This document shows, piece by piece, positions 17,317 to 26,479 of a stretch of 64,000 nt of DNA. The translations under genes and the position numbers were made by a program. The notes beneath the pieces were generated by a model that was given only the letters and a program-made list of their open reading frames with translations, was not told the origin of the DNA and searched no databases. How positions within the stretch are numbered: the stretch's first letter is position 1; each line of letters starts with the position of its first letter. Source of the stretch: JAEUNX01 sp034004685. GTDB lineage: Bacteria; Pseudomonadota; Gammaproteobacteria; Burkholderiales; Rhodocyclaceae. The DNA is taken from the NCBI GenBank assembly GCA_034004685.1, contig JAVEWG010000008.1, positions 1 through 64,000 on the forward strand. Direction: 5' to 3'.

Positions 17317-19211
17317 AGTTGATAGTCCAGCTTGAGGCGCAGCTGGAGCTTGCGGGCCTGGCGGAAGGCTTCCTTGAGAATGCGCCGGTCCAGTTCATTC
17401 AGGTCGTCGGGCTTGATCCGGTTGTCCCCCGCCGTGCCGTGTTCGGTTTCCAGGTGCTGGGAGCGCAGGCGCAGGAGCTGAATGAAGTGGAAGCCGTCCA
17501 GGAGGGCCTGGACCTCCTCGTTGTGCATGCCGATCTTGGCGCCAGACTGACGCAGGCGCTGAACAGTGCTGGGGGATTCCACGCCGACCCGCAGGGCCAT
17601 GATCCGGGCCGCATCCACGAACAGGCGAGCGCCGTTTTTCTTGAGATCGATGGTGCCGTCGTCATCCACGACGAAATCCCGGATGCGGCCCAGGGGCGGG
17701 CTGGCGGCCAGGGCGTTGCCGGCCATCATGCGCAGGAAGGTGGCATCGGCGCGGGCGCTGGCATTGAGCCAGGCCCGCAGGGTGTCTCCCGCCCGGGGGT
17801 CGCCGTGGATCACCCGAAAGTCGAAAAAGATGGTGGCGTTGAGCAGTGCCTGGGGAGCGGGTTCCCGGATCCACTTGCCAAAGCGCAGCTTCCATTCCTC
17901 CAGGGTCAGGCACAGCTCCGGGTTGCTGGCCATGATGTTGCCGGCACACAGGGGAAAGCCACAGGCAGCCAGGCCCAGGTTCACTTCCTTGGCCAGGGCC
18001 AGCAGACGGGTCTTGAAGGCCAGGGGGTCGGCGCCTTCGGGCAGGGTGTAGATGAGCCCGTTGTCCTGGTCGGTGGAAAGGGTTTGCTCGTGGCGCCCTT
18101 CCGACCCGAAGGCCAGCCAGGTGAATTGGGCGTCGTGGAGGTCGTGGCGGTGGAGGCAGAGCGTGATGATCCGTCGGGTCAGGGCATCGTTGAGGGCGGA
18201 GATGAACTGGGTCAGTTGCTCTGCGCCGATGCCCTGGGCAATGAGGTTGAGGGCCAGTTGGCGGATGTCCCGGCTGGTGCGCCGCAGGGTCGGCAGATCG
18301 TCGGCGGCGTCGATGCTGGCACGGATCTGGCGCAGGCCGATGCGCTGGAGGGAAAACAGATCCCGCTCGGAGACCACGCCTTGAAGACGGCCTTCGTTGT
18401 CCACCACCAGCAGATGGCGTACCCCGTGGGTGGCCATCTCCAGGGCGGCATCGTAGGCGGTGGCGGAAACCGGCAGGATGCGGGGCCGGGGGGTCATCAC
18501 CTCCCCAATTGGGCGGGCCAGGTCAAAGGCGGGCAGCACCACCCGGCCCACCAGGTCGCTCTGGGTCAGCACCCCTATCGGGTGAAGGTTTTCGTCCGCC
18601 ACCACCATGCAGCCGATGCGCGCGCCATCCATTCGCTCCAGGGCGGTCCGGGTGGAGGTCTCGGGGCTCACCCAGATGGGCTCCCGGGAGATGATCTGGC
18701 CCAGCAGGGTGGTCATGGTCTGCTGCTCCGAGGCCCTTTGGGTGAAGGTGGTCTGGAGCTGCTGGCGGGATTGGTTGAGCAGGCTGGCGATGTACTGGGT
18801 GCAGAACAGGTGGAAGACCGGACTCATCCCCATGAGGGTCATGAAGTCTTCCGCCGCAAGCTGGTAGCAGAAGGTGTCCGCCACCGCCACGTATTGATTG
18901 GTGGCGGGTCGGGCCGCGGTGATGGCGCCGATGGGAAAGCTTTCACCAGGGCCCAGGGTGAGGCTGGAGTATTCGGTGACAGTGACCTGGCCGACCTGAT
19001 GGGCCTGGACCTGGCCCCGCTGGATGATGAAGAAGTGGCGCGGCGCCCCCATCTCGGGGGTGAGGATGAGGCTGTCCCGGGGATGAAAAGCCAGGCGCAG
19101 GTGCTTTGCCAGGAAGTCCAGGGCCTCGGCTTCCATCCGGTTGAAGGGTGAAAAGCGTTTGAGGAAGTCGATGCTGGCGCCGGCCAGCATTTCGGTCGCG
19201 GGATCGTTCAT
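17313..19211 (-). CDS. cNMP-binding/CBS/DUF294 nucleotidyltransferase-like signalling protein
   Basis: Cytoplasmic protein of 632 residues with four parts in order: a cyclic-nucleotide-binding domain (about 20-135, with RGQVQAHQVGQVTVTE), a pair of CBS domains (about 170-290), a DUF294 nucleotidyltransferase-like domain (about 315-460, with FGSEGRHEQTLSTDQDNGL as its core) and a DUF294 C-terminal helical domain (about 470-620). The GSEGR...DQDN core resembles PII-uridylyltransferase (GlnD) active sites. Family function is not settled; it probably senses adenosine or cyclic nucleotides and modifies or binds a partner. Co-translated with the exonuclease-like gene downstream. Confidence 0.88.
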   Translation of the reverse strand: MNDPATEMLAGASIDFLKRFSPFNRMEAEALDFLAKHLRLAFHPRDSLILTPEMGAPRHFFIIQRGQVQAHQVGQVTVTEYSSLTLGPGESFPIGAITAARPATNQYVAVADTFCYQLAAEDFMTLMGMSPVFHLFCTQYIASLLNQSRQQLQTTFTQRASEQQTMTTLLGQIISREPIWVSPETSTRTALERMDGARIGCMVVADENLHPIGVLTQSDLVGRVVLPAFDLARPIGEVMTPRPRILPVSATAYDAALEMATHGVRHLLVVDNEGRLQGVVSERDLFSLQRIGLRQIRASIDAADDLPTLRRTSRDIRQLALNLIAQGIGAEQLTQFISALNDALTRRIITLCLHRHDLHDAQFTWLAFGSEGRHEQTLSTDQDNGLIYTLPEGADPLAFKTRLLALAKEVNLGLAACGFPLCAGNIMASNPELCLTLEEWKLRFGKWIREPAPQALLNATIFFDFRVIHGDPRAGDTLRAWLNASARADATFLRMMAGNALAASPPLGRIRDFVVDDDGTIDLKKNGARLFVDAARIMALRVGVESPSTVQRLRQSGAKIGMHNEEVQALLDGFHFIQLLRLRSQHLETEHGTAGDNRIKPDDLNELDRRILKEAFRQARKLQLRLKLDYQL

Positions 19212-19288
19212 TGCCTTCGGGACCTCGGGCCACGCCAGGGGGCCATTATAGAAATCCTCCGGTTGGGGCCGATCTGATCAAGCGCAAA

Positions 19289-19309
19289 CCCGGCGCGGGA
19301 AGCGCCGGG
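19289..19309 (-). terminator. Probable terminator after the PhoH-like gene
   Basis: Stem CCCGGCGC/GCGCCGGG with a 5-base loop, followed by TTTG on the minus strand, 10 bases after the stop of the PhoH-like gene. The T-tract is short, so termination may be partial. Confidence 0.5.
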
Positions 19310-19318
19310 AGGGGCGGT

Positions 19319-20734
19319 TCAGAGCACCTCGGCCGCGTGGTCGGCGAGGCGGGAGCGTTCGCCCCGCTGCAGGGTGATGTGGCCGGAGTGGGCCCAGCCC
19401 TTGAAGCGGTCCACCACGAAGGTGAGGCCGGAGCTGCCCTCGGTGAGATAGGGGGTATCGATCTGGGCGATGTTGCCCAGGCACACCACCTTGGTCCCGG
19501 GCCCGGCCCGGGTGATGAGGGTCTTCATCTGCTTCGGCGTGAGGTTCTGGGCCTCGTCGATGATCAGGAACTTGTTGATGAAGGTGCGGCCCCGCATGAA
19601 GTTGAGGCTCTTGATCTTGATCCGGCTGCGGATCAGATCCCGGGTGGCAGCCCGGCCCCATTCGCCCCCCTCGCCGGTGGTGCCGTTGAGCACATCCAGG
19701 TTGTCCTCCAGGGCGCCCATCCAGGGGGCCATCTTTTCTTCCTCGGTGCCGGGCAGAAAGCCGATGTCTTCCCCCACCGGCACGGTGACCCGGGTCATGA
19801 TGATCTCGGAGTAGCGCTTGGTCTCCAGCACCTGGGTGAGGCTGGCGGCCAGGGTTAGCAGGGTCTTGCCGGTGCCGGCCTGGCCCAGCAGGGTGACGAA
19901 GTCGATCTCCGGGTTCATGAGCAGGTTGAGGGCGAAATTCTGCTCCCGGTTGCGGGCGGTGATGCCCCACACATTGTTCTTGTTGTGGCTGAAGTCAATG
20001 AGGGTTTCCAGCACCACCGTGGCGCCGCTGACTTCCTTCACCCAGGCCTGGAGGGGAGAAGCCCCTTCCTGGTAGATGAATTCGTTCAACAGCATCTCGG
20101 AGGTGAGGGGGCCCCTCAGGCGGTAATAGGTGCGGCCCTCCTGCTTCCAGGATTCCATCCCCTTGGCGTGGGTCTCCCAGAAGTCCGGGGGCAACTCCTT
20201 GGTGCCGGTGTAAAGGAGGTCGGTGTCCTCCAGCACCTTGTCGTTGAAGTAGTCCTGCGCTGCCAGACCCAGGGCGCGGGCCTTGATGCGCATGTTGATG
20301 TCCTTGGACACCAGGATCACCGGACGGCCTGGATGGCGCTCGGCCAGGTGCATCACCACCGCCAGGATCTGGTTGTCCCCCTTGGCGGTGGGCAGGGCCG
20401 CCGGCAGGGTGACGTTGATCGCTTCGGTCTGGAGGAAGAGCTTGCCGCTGGCCAATTCCCGGGAGGGCGCCAGCAGGGAGATGCCCGCGTCGATGCCGTC
20501 CGGCGCCGAGCCGACGATCTCGTCCATCATCCGGCTGGCCTGGCGGGCGTTGCGGGCCACTTCCGACATGCCCTTCTTGTTGGAGTCCAGTTCCTCCAGG
20601 GTCATCATGGGCACGAAGACGTCGTGCTCCTCAAACCGGTAGAGACTGGTGGGATCGTGCATCAGCACGTTGGTATCGAGGACGAACAGCTTGGTGGCGG
20701 GGGTTTGGGACTTGGGCGCGCGGCGTGCGTTCAT
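19319..20734 (-). CDS. PhoH family protein with PIN domain (YlaK/PhoH2 type)
   Basis: Protein of 471 residues: an N-terminal PIN ribonuclease domain beginning KLFVLDTNVLMHDP (about 15-28) with a later DNQILAV and VSKDINMR, then a PhoH P-loop ATPase with Walker A LGQAGTGKTLL (about 270-280) and Walker B FLIIDEAQNL (about 385). PhoH2 proteins couple RNA unwinding to cleavage; that activity is known for relatives and inferred here. Followed by a hairpin terminator. The peroxiredoxin gene ends 35 bases upstream on the same strand. Confidence 0.93.
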   Translation of the reverse strand: MNARRAPKSQTPATKLFVLDTNVLMHDPTSLYRFEEHDVFVPMMTLEELDSNKKGMSEVARNARQASRMMDEIVGSAPDGIDAGISLLAPSRELASGKLFLQTEAINVTLPAALPTAKGDNQILAVVMHLAERHPGRPVILVSKDINMRIKARALGLAAQDYFNDKVLEDTDLLYTGTKELPPDFWETHAKGMESWKQEGRTYYRLRGPLTSEMLLNEFIYQEGASPLQAWVKEVSGATVVLETLIDFSHNKNNVWGITARNREQNFALNLLMNPEIDFVTLLGQAGTGKTLLTLAASLTQVLETKRYSEIIMTRVTVPVGEDIGFLPGTEEEKMAPWMGALEDNLDVLNGTTGEGGEWGRAATRDLIRSRIKIKSLNFMRGRTFINKFLIIDEAQNLTPKQMKTLITRAGPGTKVVCLGNIAQIDTPYLTEGSSGLTFVVDRFKGWAHSGHITLQRGERSRLADHAAEVL

Positions 20735-20769
20735 GGTCTGGGGAAACCTGGGGAAAGAAAGGGGAACGG

Positions 20770-21225
20770 TCAGAGGGTTTTGACGATGTCCAGGATGGCC
20801 TGGGCATGGCCCGCCACCTTGACCCCGCGGACCTCATGGCGGAGGGCGCCGGCGGCGTCGATGATGAAAGTGCTGCGCTCGATGCCCCGCACTTCCTTAC
20901 CGTACATTTTCTTCATCTTGATCACGCCGTAGCGCTGGCAGGCGGTTTCGTCCGCGTCGGAGATCAGCTCGAAGGGCAGGCCCAGCTTGGCCTTGAAGTT
21001 CTCGTGGGACTTGAGGCTGTCCCGGGAGATGCCGAACACCCGGCAGCCGGCAGCGGCAAACCGTTCATGGAGATCCCGGAAGTCCTGGGTCTCGTTGGTG
21101 CAGCCGGGGGTGTTGTCCTTGGGGTAGAAATACAGCACAACGGGCTGGCCCCGCAGGGCGGAGAGGGTGACGGTCTGGCCGCCGGTGGCGGGCAGGGTGA
21201 AATCGGGTGCTGCCTGGTCGATCAT
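20770..21225 (-). CDS. bcp: Thioredoxin-dependent peroxiredoxin (BCP/PrxQ type)
   Basis: Peroxidase of 151 residues that reduces hydrogen peroxide and organic peroxides. The peroxidatic cysteine is in PKDNTPGCTNE (Cys42). The second cysteine normally five residues later is absent (position 47 is Gln). A cysteine at about 61 (AAAGCRV) could act as an alternative resolving residue. The start is taken as the second of two adjacent ATGs (21225), because AGGAG lies 5 bases before it. On the minus strand, with the Mth938-like gene ending 73 bases upstream and the PhoH-like gene following. Confidence 0.9.
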   Translation of the reverse strand: MIDQAAPDFTLPATGGQTVTLSALRGQPVVLYFYPKDNTPGCTNETQDFRDLHERFAAAGCRVFGISRDSLKSHENFKAKLGLPFELISDADETACQRYGVIKMKKMYGKEVRGIERSTFIIDAAGALRHEVRGVKVAGHAQAILDIVKTL

Positions 21226-21298
21226 CATCGCTCCTGGGGTCGGGTGTTCCCCGGGAGCGTAAGGACTCTCGGTTGAAATGACAATCTTGGGCGGGGGC

Positions 21299-21676
21299 TC
21301 AGGCTGGATCGAACAACAGGGCGGCGGCCACCGCCCGGCCTTCGGCGGCCAGAATGTTGTAGGTGCGGCAGGCGGCGGGCAGATCCATGACCTCGAAGCC
21401 AATGCGGGCTTCCATCAGGGGGCGGAGCAGGGCCGGGTTGGGGAAGCGCTGGCGGCGGCCGGTGCCGATCAGGACGATTTCGACCCCCAGGGCGGCCAGG
21501 GCAGCGAAATCTTCCGGGGCGAGGCCTTCGAAGCCGCCGGGGGCCCAACCCGTTTCGATCCGGTCGGCCAGGACCACCAGGTTGCCGTCCTGGCGAAGCT
21601 TGTTGATGAGCACGTGGTCGGCCTGATAGCCGGTAATGAGGTTGATGTCTTTGTTCTGGTCGGCGCGAAGCTTCAT
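21299..21676 (-). CDS. Mth938-like domain protein
   Basis: Small protein of 125 residues in the Mth938/NDUFAF3-like family (alpha/beta fold, unknown bacterial role). Recognisable stretches are INLITGYQADHVLIN (about 11-25), VVLADRIETGWAP (about 34-46) and IVLIGTGRRQRFP (about 68-80), then RTYNILAAEGRAVAAALL at the C-terminus. The ATG at 21676 begins the conserved part; a longer frame to 21787 has no family support. No strong ribosome site. Family members often lie near respiratory or secretion genes; nothing here narrows the function. Confidence 0.8.
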   Translation of the reverse strand: MKLRADQNKDINLITGYQADHVLINKLRQDGNLVVLADRIETGWAPGGFEGLAPEDFAALAALGVEIVLIGTGRRQRFPNPALLRPLMEARIGFEVMDLPAACRTYNILAAEGRAVAAALLFDPA

Positions 21677-21733
21677 GGCGGGGGCGAAAACGGGAAATAC
21701 GCGGGAGGGACGCGATGGGTCCGGGGCCTTTAA

Positions 21734-21762
21734 TTGCCCGGGTTGCCTCGCTTGGTTAAGAT
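21734..21762 (+). promoter_or_regulatory. Candidate sigma-70 promoter for alaA
   Basis: TTGCCC and TAAGAT separated by exactly 17 bases, oriented towards alaA and about 210 bases from its start. The long leader that follows contains GC-rich hairpins. Based on pattern only. Confidence 0.35.
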
Positions 21763-21974
21763 TACAGACTTTTGATTTTTCGGCCAATCCGCAGTCGTGT
21801 CGCGGGAGTAGAGTGGACCGCCCCCATGGAAATTTGCCGTAGCGGATCTCTGCCGCTCCCCTCTTTCAAGCCAACCGTCGAGCCGACGGCGCTCCCTCCG
21901 CGGAGCGGCTTGACGTGAGCCGTCGCCACCACAAACGGGGAAGCGCCCCCACCCCTGGAACGGAGCCGCCCAAA

Positions 21975-23204
21975 GTGCCTCAACCCATCAGAAAGTCCGA
22001 CAAACTCGCCAACGTCTGCTACGACATCCGCGGCCCCGTGCTGGAAGTGGCCAAGCAGATGGAAGACGAGGGCCACAAGATCATCAAGCTCAACATCGGC
22101 AATCTGGCTGCCTTCGGTTTTGACGCGCCGGAAGAGATCCAGCTGGACATGATCCGCAACCTGCCCAATTCGGCGGGCTATTCGGATTCCAAGGGCATCT
22201 TCGCCGCCCGCAAGGCGATCATGCATTACACCCAGCAAAAGCACATCAAGGGCGTGACCCTGGAAGACATCTACATCGGCAACGGGGTCTCCGAGCTGAT
22301 TGTGATGGCCATGAACGCCCTCCTCAATCCGGGGGACGAAGTGCTGGTGCCGGCCCCCGACTACCCCCTGTGGACCGCTGCGGTGAGTCTCTCCGGCGGC
22401 ACGCCCCGCCATTATCTGTGCGATGAGGCCAACGACTGGCAGCCCGACCTGGGGGACATCCGGGCCAAGATCACCCCCCGCACCCGGGCCATCGTGATCA
22501 TCAACCCCAACAATCCCACCGGCGCCCTTTATCCCGACGAAACCCTGCGGGAGATCGTGAACATCGCCCGGGAACACGACCTGATCCTTTACGCCGACGA
22601 GGTGTACGACAAGGTGCTCTACGACGGCGTGACCCATACTTCCCTGGCGTCGTTGTCGGAGGATGTGCTCACCATCGTTTTCAACGGCTTGTCCAAGAAT
22701 TACCGTTCCTGCGGCTACCGGGCCGGCTGGATGGTGGTGTGCGGCGACAAGCGCAATGCCCAGGATTACATCGAAGGCCTCAACATGCTGGCCTCCATGC
22801 GCCTGTGCGCCAACGTGCCGGGCCAGTACGCCATTCAGACCGCCCTGGGGGGCTATCAGAGCATTGATGACCTGGTGGCCGAAGGTGGACGCATGCGCCG
22901 CCAGCGGGATCTGGCCCACGAACTGATCACCGCCATCCCCGGCGTCACCTGCGTCAAGCCCAAGGCCAGCCTGTACATGTTCCCGCGCCTGGACCCTAAG
23001 CTGTATCCCATCCAGGATGACCAGGCCTTCATCGCGGAATTGCTTCGGGAAGAGCGGGTCCTGCTGGTCCAGGGCACCGGTTTCAACTGGCCTCATCCCG
23101 ATCACTTCCGGCTGGTTTTCCTGCCCCACGAGGATGACTTGCGGGACGCCATCAGCCGGATCGCCCGCTTCCTGGAGAACTATCGTAAGCGGCATGGCAC
23201 CTGA
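21975..23204 (+). CDS. alaA: Alanine aminotransferase AlaA type
   Basis: PLP enzyme of 409 residues (fold type I) expected to form alanine from pyruvate and glutamate. It closely follows the E. coli AlaA pattern: KLANVCYDIRGPVLEVAK near the start, IYIGNGVSELI, PAPDYPLWTAAVSLSGG, NPNNPTGALY, YADEVYDK, and the PLP lysine in FNGLSKNYR. The start chosen is GTG 21975, which gives a protein beginning like AlaA and has GGAG 9 bases upstream. GTG 21915, also preceded by GGAG, would add 20 non-conserved residues. First gene of an operon with the GNAT, hom and thrC genes. Confidence 0.92.
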   Translation: MPQPIRKSDKLANVCYDIRGPVLEVAKQMEDEGHKIIKLNIGNLAAFGFDAPEEIQLDMIRNLPNSAGYSDSKGIFAARKAIMHYTQQKHIKGVTLEDIYIGNGVSELIVMAMNALLNPGDEVLVPAPDYPLWTAAVSLSGGTPRHYLCDEANDWQPDLGDIRAKITPRTRAIVIINPNNPTGALYPDETLREIVNIAREHDLILYADEVYDKVLYDGVTHTSLASLSEDVLTIVFNGLSKNYRSCGYRAGWMVVCGDKRNAQDYIEGLNMLASMRLCANVPGQYAIQTALGGYQSIDDLVAEGGRMRRQRDLAHELITAIPGVTCVKPKASLYMFPRLDPKLYPIQDDQAFIAELLREERVLLVQGTGFNWPHPDHFRLVFLPHEDDLRDAISRIARFLENYRKRHGT

Positions 23205-23649
23205 AACCCTCCTGGTCCTGGCCCTTACCGACGACCAAGGGCGGTTCGCCGATGCCCTCTGGCTGGCCCGGGCGGAAGGGGTGCATCGGCAACTGCGGTC
23301 CGGTCTGCCCCCGGCCTACGGGCAGCGTCTGGAGCAGGTTTGCGCCAGTGGTGGGCGGCTGGCGGTGGCCGCCGCCGGCGAGGCGGTGGTGGGGGTGGCC
23401 CTGTGGCGCCTGATCGAAAACACTTACGAAGGGCGCCGGCTGTACGTGGACGACCTGGTGGTGGATGAAGCCTGGCGGAACCAGGGCGTGGGCAAGTTGC
23501 TCCTGGAGTGGCTGGAGGGGCGTGCCCGGCAAGCGGGCTGCGATGTGCTGGCCCTGGATTCGGGCGTGCAGCGCAGCGGAGCGCACCGTTTTTATTTTCG
23601 CGAGGGGATGCACGTCTCCTCCTTCTGTTTCAAAAAGGCGTTGAAATGA
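23194..23649 (+). CDS. GNAT family N-acetyltransferase
   Basis: Acetyltransferase of 151 residues. The acetyl-CoA binding segment V-V-D-E-A-W-R-N-Q-G-V-G-K is at about 90-102 (the Q/RxxGxG/A pattern) and the C-terminal HRFYFREGMHVSSFCFKK matches the final strands. Start ATG 23194 lies inside the last codons of alaA (overlap 11 bases). The stop overlaps the hom start (ATGA), so translation is coupled on both sides. Its place between alaA and hom suggests a small-molecule or amino-acid substrate, but nothing identifies it. Confidence 0.87.
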   Translation: MAPETLLVLALTDDQGRFADALWLARAEGVHRQLRSGLPPAYGQRLEQVCASGGRLAVAAAGEAVVGVALWRLIENTYEGRRLYVDDLVVDEAWRNQGVGKLLLEWLEGRARQAGCDVLALDSGVQRSGAHRFYFREGMHVSSFCFKKALK

Positions 23650-24965
23650 TGAAACCTATCAATGTTGGACTTCTCGGCATCGGCACCGTGGGTGGTGGCA
23701 CTTTCACGGTGCTCAAGCGCAACGAGGAAGAAATCACCCGCCGGGCCGGCCGGCCGATCCGCATCACCGCGGTGGCGGACAAGAACCTGGAACTGGCGCG
23801 GCAAGTGACCGCCGGCACCGGCGCACGTCTCACTGACGATGCCTTCTCGGTGGTGGCCGATCCGGAAATCGACATCGTCATCGAGCTGATCGGCGGCTAT
23901 GGCATCGCCCGGGAGCTGGTGATGAAGGCTATCGAAAACGGCAAGCACGTGGTCACTGCCAACAAGGCCTTGCTCGCCGTCCATGGCAACGAGATCTTCG
24001 CCGCCGCCCAGAAGAAGGGCGTGATGGTGGCCTTCGAAGCCGCCGTGGCCGGCGGCATCCCCATCATCAAGGCTCTGCGGGAGGGCCTCTCGGCCAACCG
24101 CATCCAGTGGATCGCCGGGATCATCAACGGCACCACCAACTTCATCCTCTCCGAGATGCGGGACAAGGGCCTGCCCTTTGCCGAGGTGCTCAAGGAAGCC
24201 CAGCGCCTGGGCTATGCCGAGGCCGACCCCACCTTCGACATCGAAGGGGTGGACGCCGCCCACAAGGCCACCCTGATGGCCTCCATCGCCTTTGGCGTGC
24301 CCATCCAGTTCGACAAGGCCTACATCGAGGGCATCAGCAAGCTCGACGCCGCCGACATCAAGTACGCCGAGCAGCTGGGCTACCGCATCAAGCTCCTGGG
24401 CATCGCCCGCCGCCGTCCCCAGGGCATCGAACTGCGGGTGCACCCCACCCTGATTCCCGCCAAGCGCCTCATCGCCAACGTGGAAGGGGCCATGAACGCG
24501 GTGCTGGTCCAGGCCGACGCGGTGGGCGCCACCCTCTACTACGGCAAGGGCGCCGGCGCCGAGCCCACCGCCAGCGCGGTGATCGCCGACCTGGTGGACG
24601 TGACCCGTCTCCACACCGCCGACCCGGAGCACCGGGTGCCCCACCTGGCCTTCCAGCCGGACCAGCTCCAGGATCTGCCGGTGCTGCCCATCGAGGAGGC
24701 CGAAACCGCCGTCTACCTGCGCATGCGGGTCGCCGACCAGCCCGGGGTGCTGGCGGATATCACCCGCATCCTGGCGGACAACGCCATCTCCATCGACGCC
24801 ATGCTCCAGCGGGAGCCGGAAGAGGGGGAGGACCAGACCGACATCATCATCCTCACCCACCGTTCCATCGAAGGCCGCATCAATGCCGCCGTGGCCAAGA
24901 TCGAGGCCCTGCCGGTGGTGAAGGGCGCGGTGACCCGCCTGCGCCTGGAAGACCTGGACAAGTAA
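23646..24965 (+). CDS. hom: Homoserine dehydrogenase
   Basis: Reduces aspartate semialdehyde to homoserine, leading to threonine, methionine and isoleucine. 439 residues, the monofunctional form with a C-terminal ACT domain. NAD(P) loop GLLGIGTVGGGT (about 8-19), TANKALLA (about 101), catalytic GIINGTTNFIL (about 157-167) and GYAEADPTFDIEG (about 190-202) are all present. The ACT domain spans about 350-430 (LRMRVADQPGVLADITRIL), giving expected feedback inhibition by threonine. The first ATG (23646) overlaps the GNAT stop; a second ATG follows at once. thrC follows after 65 bases with an intercistronic hairpin. Confidence 0.96.
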   Translation: MMKPINVGLLGIGTVGGGTFTVLKRNEEEITRRAGRPIRITAVADKNLELARQVTAGTGARLTDDAFSVVADPEIDIVIELIGGYGIARELVMKAIENGKHVVTANKALLAVHGNEIFAAAQKKGVMVAFEAAVAGGIPIIKALREGLSANRIQWIAGIINGTTNFILSEMRDKGLPFAEVLKEAQRLGYAEADPTFDIEGVDAAHKATLMASIAFGVPIQFDKAYIEGISKLDAADIKYAEQLGYRIKLLGIARRRPQGIELRVHPTLIPAKRLIANVEGAMNAVLVQADAVGATLYYGKGAGAEPTASAVIADLVDVTRLHTADPEHRVPHLAFQPDQLQDLPVLPIEEAETAVYLRMRVADQPGVLADITRILADNAISIDAMLQREPEEGEDQTDIIILTHRSIEGRINAAVAKIEALPVVKGAVTRLRLEDLDK

Positions 24966-24975
24966 TCCCATCCCC

Positions 24976-25008
24976 GTGCGGCGCGGAGTTCAAGCCCCGC
25001 TGCCGCAC
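24976..25008 (+). other. Intercistronic hairpin between hom and thrC
   Basis: An 11-bp stem with one bulged base: GTGCGGC plus GCGG pairing with CCGC and GCCGCAC around a 10-base loop. No T-tract follows, so it is more likely an mRNA-processing or stability element, or a weak attenuator, than a full terminator. Confidence 0.4.
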
Positions 25009-25030
25009 CTGATTCCGGAAGCATTCCGTC

Positions 25031-26461
25031 ATGCGATATATCTCCACCCGTGGGCTATCCCCGGCCCTGGCCTTTTGCGACATCCTGCTGGGGGGCCTGG
25101 CGCCCGATGGCGGCCTCTATCTGCCCGAGTCCTATCCCCAGGTGAGCCGCGCCGAACTGGACGCCTGGCGTTCCCTGTCCTACGCCGAACTGGCCTTCCA
25201 GATCCTCTCCCGTTTCATCGACGACATCCCGCCAGCCGACCTCAAGGCCCTGTGCGACAAGACCTACACCCCGGCGGTGTATTGCCACGCCCGGGCCGGC
25301 GACAATCCGGCGGACATCACCCCGCTGCATTGGCTGGAGCCAGGCAAGCTGGCTTTGGTGGAACTGTCCAACGGCCCGACCCTGGCCTTCAAGGACATGG
25401 CCATGCAGCTCCTGGGCAACCTGTTCGAGTATGTGCTGGCCAAACGGGGCGAGGAGATCAACATTCTGGGCGCCACCTCCGGCGACACCGGCTCCGCCGC
25501 CGAGTACGCCATGCGGGGCAAGAAGGGGGTCAAGGTGTTCATGCTCTCCCCCCACGGCCTCATGAGCCCCTTCCAGCGGGCCCAGATGTACGCCCTCCAG
25601 GACGCCAACATCTTCAACATTGCCGTACGGGGGATGTTCGACGATGCCCAGGATGTGGTCAAAGCCGTCTCCAACGACGCCGAGTTCAAGGCCCGCCACC
25701 GGATCGGCGCGGTCAACTCCATCAATTGGGCCCGGGTGGCCGCTCAGATCGTCTATTACTTCAAGGCCTACCTGGCCGCCACCACCTCCAGCGACCAGCA
25801 GGTGGCCTTCGCCGTGCCCTCCGGCAACTTTGGCAACATCTGCGCCGGCCATATCGCCCGCATGATGGGCCTGCCCATTGCCCGGCTGGTCTGCGCCACT
25901 AACGAAAATGACGTGCTGGACGAGTTTTTCCGCACCGGCGTGTATCGACCCCGCAAGAGCGCAGAGACCTTCGCCACGTCCAGCCCCTCCATGGACATCT
26001 CCAAGGCCTCCAACTTCGAGCGCTTCGTGTTCGATCTGGTGGGCCGGGATCCAGCCGTGGTGCGGGAACTGTGGGCCAAGGTGGACGCCGGCCAGGCTTT
26101 CGACCTGAAGGCCACCGCCCACTGGGCCAGACTGGCGGAATTCGCCTTTACCTCCGGCAGCAGCAATCATGCGGGCCGCCTGGCTACCATCCGCGACACC
26201 TGGTCCCGCTACCAGGTAATGATCGACACCCACACCGCCGACGGCCTCAAGGTGGCCCGGGAACACCTGGTGGCGGACATCCCCATGCTGGTGCTGGAAA
26301 CCGCCTTGCCGGCCAAGTTCGAGGCCACCATCCGGGAGGCCCTGGGCCGGGATCCGGAGCGTCCCGCCGACCTGGCCAACATCGAGTCCCTGCCCCAGCG
26401 CTGCGAGGTGATGGACGTGGATGTGGCCGCCATCAAGGCCTTTGTTGCGGCCCGAACCTGA
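25031..26461 (+). CDS. thrC: Threonine synthase
   Basis: Converts O-phosphohomoserine to threonine using PLP. 476 residues, the long proteobacterial/yeast-type form. The start MRYISTRGLSPALAFCDILLGGLAPDGGL (first 29 residues) is characteristic. The PLP lysine is in GPTLAFKDMAMQ (about residue 122) and phosphate-binding loops TSGDTGSAAE (about 155) and PSGNFGNI (about 262) are intact. Completes the alaA-GNAT-hom-thrC run. A methyltransferase gene follows 18 bases later on the same strand. Confidence 0.96.
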   Translation: MRYISTRGLSPALAFCDILLGGLAPDGGLYLPESYPQVSRAELDAWRSLSYAELAFQILSRFIDDIPPADLKALCDKTYTPAVYCHARAGDNPADITPLHWLEPGKLALVELSNGPTLAFKDMAMQLLGNLFEYVLAKRGEEINILGATSGDTGSAAEYAMRGKKGVKVFMLSPHGLMSPFQRAQMYALQDANIFNIAVRGMFDDAQDVVKAVSNDAEFKARHRIGAVNSINWARVAAQIVYYFKAYLAATTSSDQQVAFAVPSGNFGNICAGHIARMMGLPIARLVCATNENDVLDEFFRTGVYRPRKSAETFATSSPSMDISKASNFERFVFDLVGRDPAVVRELWAKVDAGQAFDLKATAHWARLAEFAFTSGSSNHAGRLATIRDTWSRYQVMIDTHTADGLKVAREHLVADIPMLVLETALPAKFEATIREALGRDPERPADLANIESLPQRCEVMDVDVAAIKAFVAART

Positions 26462-26479
26462 TTCACCCACGAAGGCACC

